Of a stretch of DNA of 6,937 nt, positions 5,961-6,937 are shown one piece after another. Source of the DNA: Verrucomicrobiales bacterium. Lineage in GTDB: Bacteria; Verrucomicrobiota; Verrucomicrobiia; Verrucomicrobiales; SLCJ01. The stretch covers positions 1 to 6,937 of the forward strand of contig SLCJ01000397.1 in the NCBI GenBank assembly GCA_007125835.1. Direction: 5' to 3'. The notes below the pieces were generated by a model, which was not told the DNA's origin, searched no databases, and saw only the letters and a program-made list of their open reading frames with translations. The position numbers and the translations under genes are program-made. The first letter of the stretch is position 1. The number at the start of each line of letters is the position of its first letter.

Positions 5961-6248
5961 ATGGAAGCCGGAAAATCGATCCAGGAATTTCTTGAATTCG
6001 TCATCGCCGGGCTCATCGAGGCCCGCGACAAGGCGTCGATCACCCATCGCGAGGAAGGCAACGGACGCCTGATTTTCGACATCCGCCTTGAGGATGAGGA
6101 TGTCGGCCGCATTGTCGGCAAAAACGGGTATGTGATCAGTTCGATCCGCAGCCTGGCCGACGCCGCAGCGGAAAAACACAACGTGCGCGTGCGGATTCGC
6201 CTGCACTCGCTCTCGGAAGAAGGCGAAGCCCGCGAAGTGCGAGAGTGA
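5961..6248 (+). CDS. khpA: KH-domain RNA-binding protein KhpA
   Basis: A 95-residue single-KH-domain protein of the KhpA/YlqC family (formerly UPF0109). In other bacteria KhpA pairs with KhpB (EloR/Jag), binds many RNAs and influences cell elongation. The KH core DVGRIVGKNGYVISSIRSL (47-65) includes the GxxG RNA-binding loop G53-K54-N55-G56, followed by the helix LADAAAEKHN and the strand VRVRIRL. Family members are often near 76-80 aa; this one has a slightly longer N-terminus and an acidic tail SLSEEGEAREVRE. The ATG at 5961 (MEAGKSIQEFLEF) gives the family start. An upstream in-frame extension from 5841 overlaps rpsP and encodes no recognisable protein. No Shine-Dalgarno is visible. It is probably co-transcribed with rpsP. 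Confidence 0.92.
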   Translation: MEAGKSIQEFLEFVIAGLIEARDKASITHREEGNGRLIFDIRLEDEDVGRIVGKNGYVISSIRSLADAAAEKHNVRVRIRLHSLSEEGEAREVRE

Positions 6249-6346
6249 TAAGGGGGGCGGGTTAGTTCCCAGCAAGGACCAGCGATCGCCATCGAGGGGG
6301 ACGTGCCTAGTTCTTGCGCAAATAGGGAGCCCTCTCTCTCCAGTGG

Positions 6347-6405
6347 GGGGAAGTGAATGTGGTGGAAAATGAAGAGGCCCTTCCGTCCCACCCATTCGCT
6401 TCCCC
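6347..6405. repeat. Long imperfect inverted repeat / hairpin
   Basis: GGGGAAGTGAATG (6347-6359) pairs with CATTCGCTTCCCC (6393-6405) over 13 positions with one T-G wobble. After a one-base bulge, GGTGG (6361-6365) continues with CCACC (6388-6392). GAAG (6371-6374) and CTTC (6380-6383) can close the tip. The total is about 18 paired positions plus the tip in 59 bases. The two arms read as diverged copies of one sequence (GGGGAAGYGAATGKG), which suggests a palindromic repeat unit. Confidence 0.6.
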
Positions 6406-6464
6406 ATTCACAGCCACGATATGTCGTGGCTCCGGAACGCTTCGTGTGTGGTTGAGGTGAATGG
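6404..6464. repeat. Nested inverted repeat around an 8-bp hairpin
   Basis: CCATTCAC (6404-6411) is the exact reverse complement of GTGAATGG (6457-6464). Directly inside it lies a perfect 8-bp hairpin, AGCCACGA (6412-6419) with TCGTGGCT (6424-6431), loop TATG. The outer arms repeat the same GTGAATGG motif found in the neighbouring inverted repeat, and the two structures share bases 6404-6405. No U-run follows the hairpin on either strand. Confidence 0.55.
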
Positions 6465-6486
6465 TAGGCGCTGACTGCCAGACCAT

Positions 6487-6530
6487 CTCACCATTCGCGT
6501 GAGCGCAGCGGGCAGCGGTCCTTCTGACCG
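6487..6530. other. Further small hairpins with the ATTCGC motif
   Basis: CTCAC (6487-6491) pairs with GTGAG (6499-6503) around the loop CATTCGC. CGGTC (6516-6520) pairs with GACCG (6526-6530) around CTTCT. ACCATTC (6490-6496) can alternatively pair with GAATGGT (6459-6465). These continue the series of GAATGG-bearing palindromes and look like parts of one repeat-derived region. Confidence 0.4.
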
Positions 6531-6560
6531 ATCCCATCCCCGATTGCCGCTTTTATTTGC

Positions 6561-6575
6561 CGGAGCAAGGCTCCG
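6561..6575. other. 6-bp hairpin with AAG loop
   Basis: CGGAGC (6561-6566) pairs perfectly with GCTCCG (6570-6575) over a 3-nt loop. A T-run (CTTTTTGGG, around 6588-6594) follows only about 13 bases later, too far for a canonical terminator. CGAATGG directly follows the stem, another near-copy of the recurrent motif. Confidence 0.35.
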
Positions 6576-6803
6576 AATGGTTTGGACTTTTTGGGCGCGA
6601 GAACCTGCCAAGAGGTTGGCCTTGGTCTGTGATTTGTTTCTAGTAAAAATTGGCAGGCAACTATTGCATTGCAGCATCCCCTGTAGCGGCTGTCTGCGAC
6701 TGTCGGACTTTTTCCCGCCCTGACGGCATGAGCCCACTTTAATCCCCAGCTCGCCGCAAAGCACCTTCCCCGAGTTATTTCCAAAAATGATCCAACTTTT
6801 GAC

Positions 6804-6833
6804 TTGCCAAAAGAACCGATTACCGGATACAAT
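6804..6833 (+). promoter_or_regulatory. Promoter predicted to give a leaderless mRNA
   Basis: TTGCCA (6804-6809) and TACAAT (6828-6833) are 18 bp apart; each matches the sigma70 consensus at 5 of 6 positions. Transcription would start about 7 bases after the -10, at or next to the A of the ATG at 6840. An overlapping TTGACT at 6799-6804 is also a good -35 sequence but lies 23 bp from the -10. Confidence 0.6.
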
Positions 6834-6839
6834 GACCCC

Positions 6840-6937
6840 ATGAGCCAAATCGGCCAGCGCAAAACCCTCCTCACCTCCGGCAACGTCCACCCGCCAACCG
6901 ATCGCGGATGGGGCCGGGTCTACGATGTCCTCGACCA
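6840..6937 (+). CDS. 5' end of an unidentified gene, cut by the right window edge
   Basis: An ATG opens 32 codons that run off the window. The protein starts MSQIGQRKTLLTSG and continues NVHPPTDRGWGRVYDVLD. Third codon positions are mostly C, typical of genuine coding DNA in a GC-rich genome and unlike the preceding spacer. I do not recognise the family. It is not trmD or rimM, which follow khpA in many bacteria. No Shine-Dalgarno is possible if the transcript begins at the ATG, as the promoter just upstream suggests. The gene is separated from khpA by about 590 bp, so it is likely an independent transcription unit. Confidence 0.65.
   Translation, partial: MSQIGQRKTLLTSGNVHPPTDRGWGRVYDVLD

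Larger units (their letters stand above)
6249..6803. other. Gene-free, structure-rich spacer of lower GC
   Basis: About 590 bp separate khpA from the next start. Minus-strand open frames here (for example 6408-6890) have no recognisable motifs, mixed codon use and cross the promoter of the next gene, so they are unlikely to be real. Base composition is visibly less GC-rich than in the flanking genes, with A/T patches around 6620-6660 and 6770-6800. The stretch holds several hairpins and repeated GYGAATGG motifs, listed separately. No intrinsic terminator with a clear U-run follows khpA. Confidence 0.6.

Noticed and set aside
6602..6625. Alternative small hairpins AACCT/AGGTT and CCAAG/CTTGG
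   Set aside because: Five-bp stems that exclude each other, common by chance.
6681..6703. CTGT repeated at 9-10 bp spacing (6681, 6690, 6700)
   Set aside because: Too short and imperfect to call a repeat; may be chance or a decayed intergenic element.
6408..6890. Minus-strand frames (160 and 131 codons) in the spacer after khpA
   Set aside because: They cross the promoter and start of the last gene, contain the palindromic repeats and show no motif or consistent codon bias.

Overview
The window reads as chromosomal DNA of a GC-rich Gram-negative-type bacterium. The order rpmE-prfA-prmC-murA-rpsP-khpA, the GC- and G-ending codons and the near absence of Shine-Dalgarno sequences (only prmC has a clear one) suggest a Verrucomicrobiota member, perhaps Opitutae-like. 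This is an inference from layout, not a database match.

Left part (1-450): the 3' end of an unidentified plus-strand gene runs into 13 tandem copies of an 8-bp unit. After it comes a gene-free convergent spacer. That spacer holds a compact cloverleaf-like set of four perfect stems (244-350) and an upstream 10-bp inverted repeat that could compete with the cloverleaf's closing stem. A GT4-type glycosyltransferase (451-1659, minus strand, TTG start) ends at the right edge of this spacer.

Middle part (1660-6248): a divergent spacer with a plausible sigma70-type promoter leads into rpmE (bL31), prfA (RF1), prmC (the methyltransferase that modifies the RF1 GGQ glutamine; it overlaps prfA by 4 bp) and murA (first committed step of peptidoglycan synthesis). 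rpsP (bS16) probably has its own promoter. It is followed, across a strongly structured 97-bp spacer, by khpA (small KH-domain RNA-binding protein). Together these supply ribosome parts, translation termination and its modification, the entry enzyme of cell-wall synthesis, and an RNA chaperone linked in other bacteria to cell elongation.

Right part (6249-6937): about 590 bp without a convincing gene and visibly less GC-rich than the flanks. It holds a long imperfect hairpin, a second nested stem set and recurring GYGAATGG motifs in both orientations, which looks like a REP/BIME or MITE-type intergenic element. At the end, a strong-looking promoter lies so close to an ATG (6840) that a leaderless mRNA is predicted for an unidentified gene cut by the window edge.

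The core genes are ordinary and well conserved. The unexplained signal is in the two intergenic structured regions and the octamer array. No evidence for a new multi-gene system is visible.
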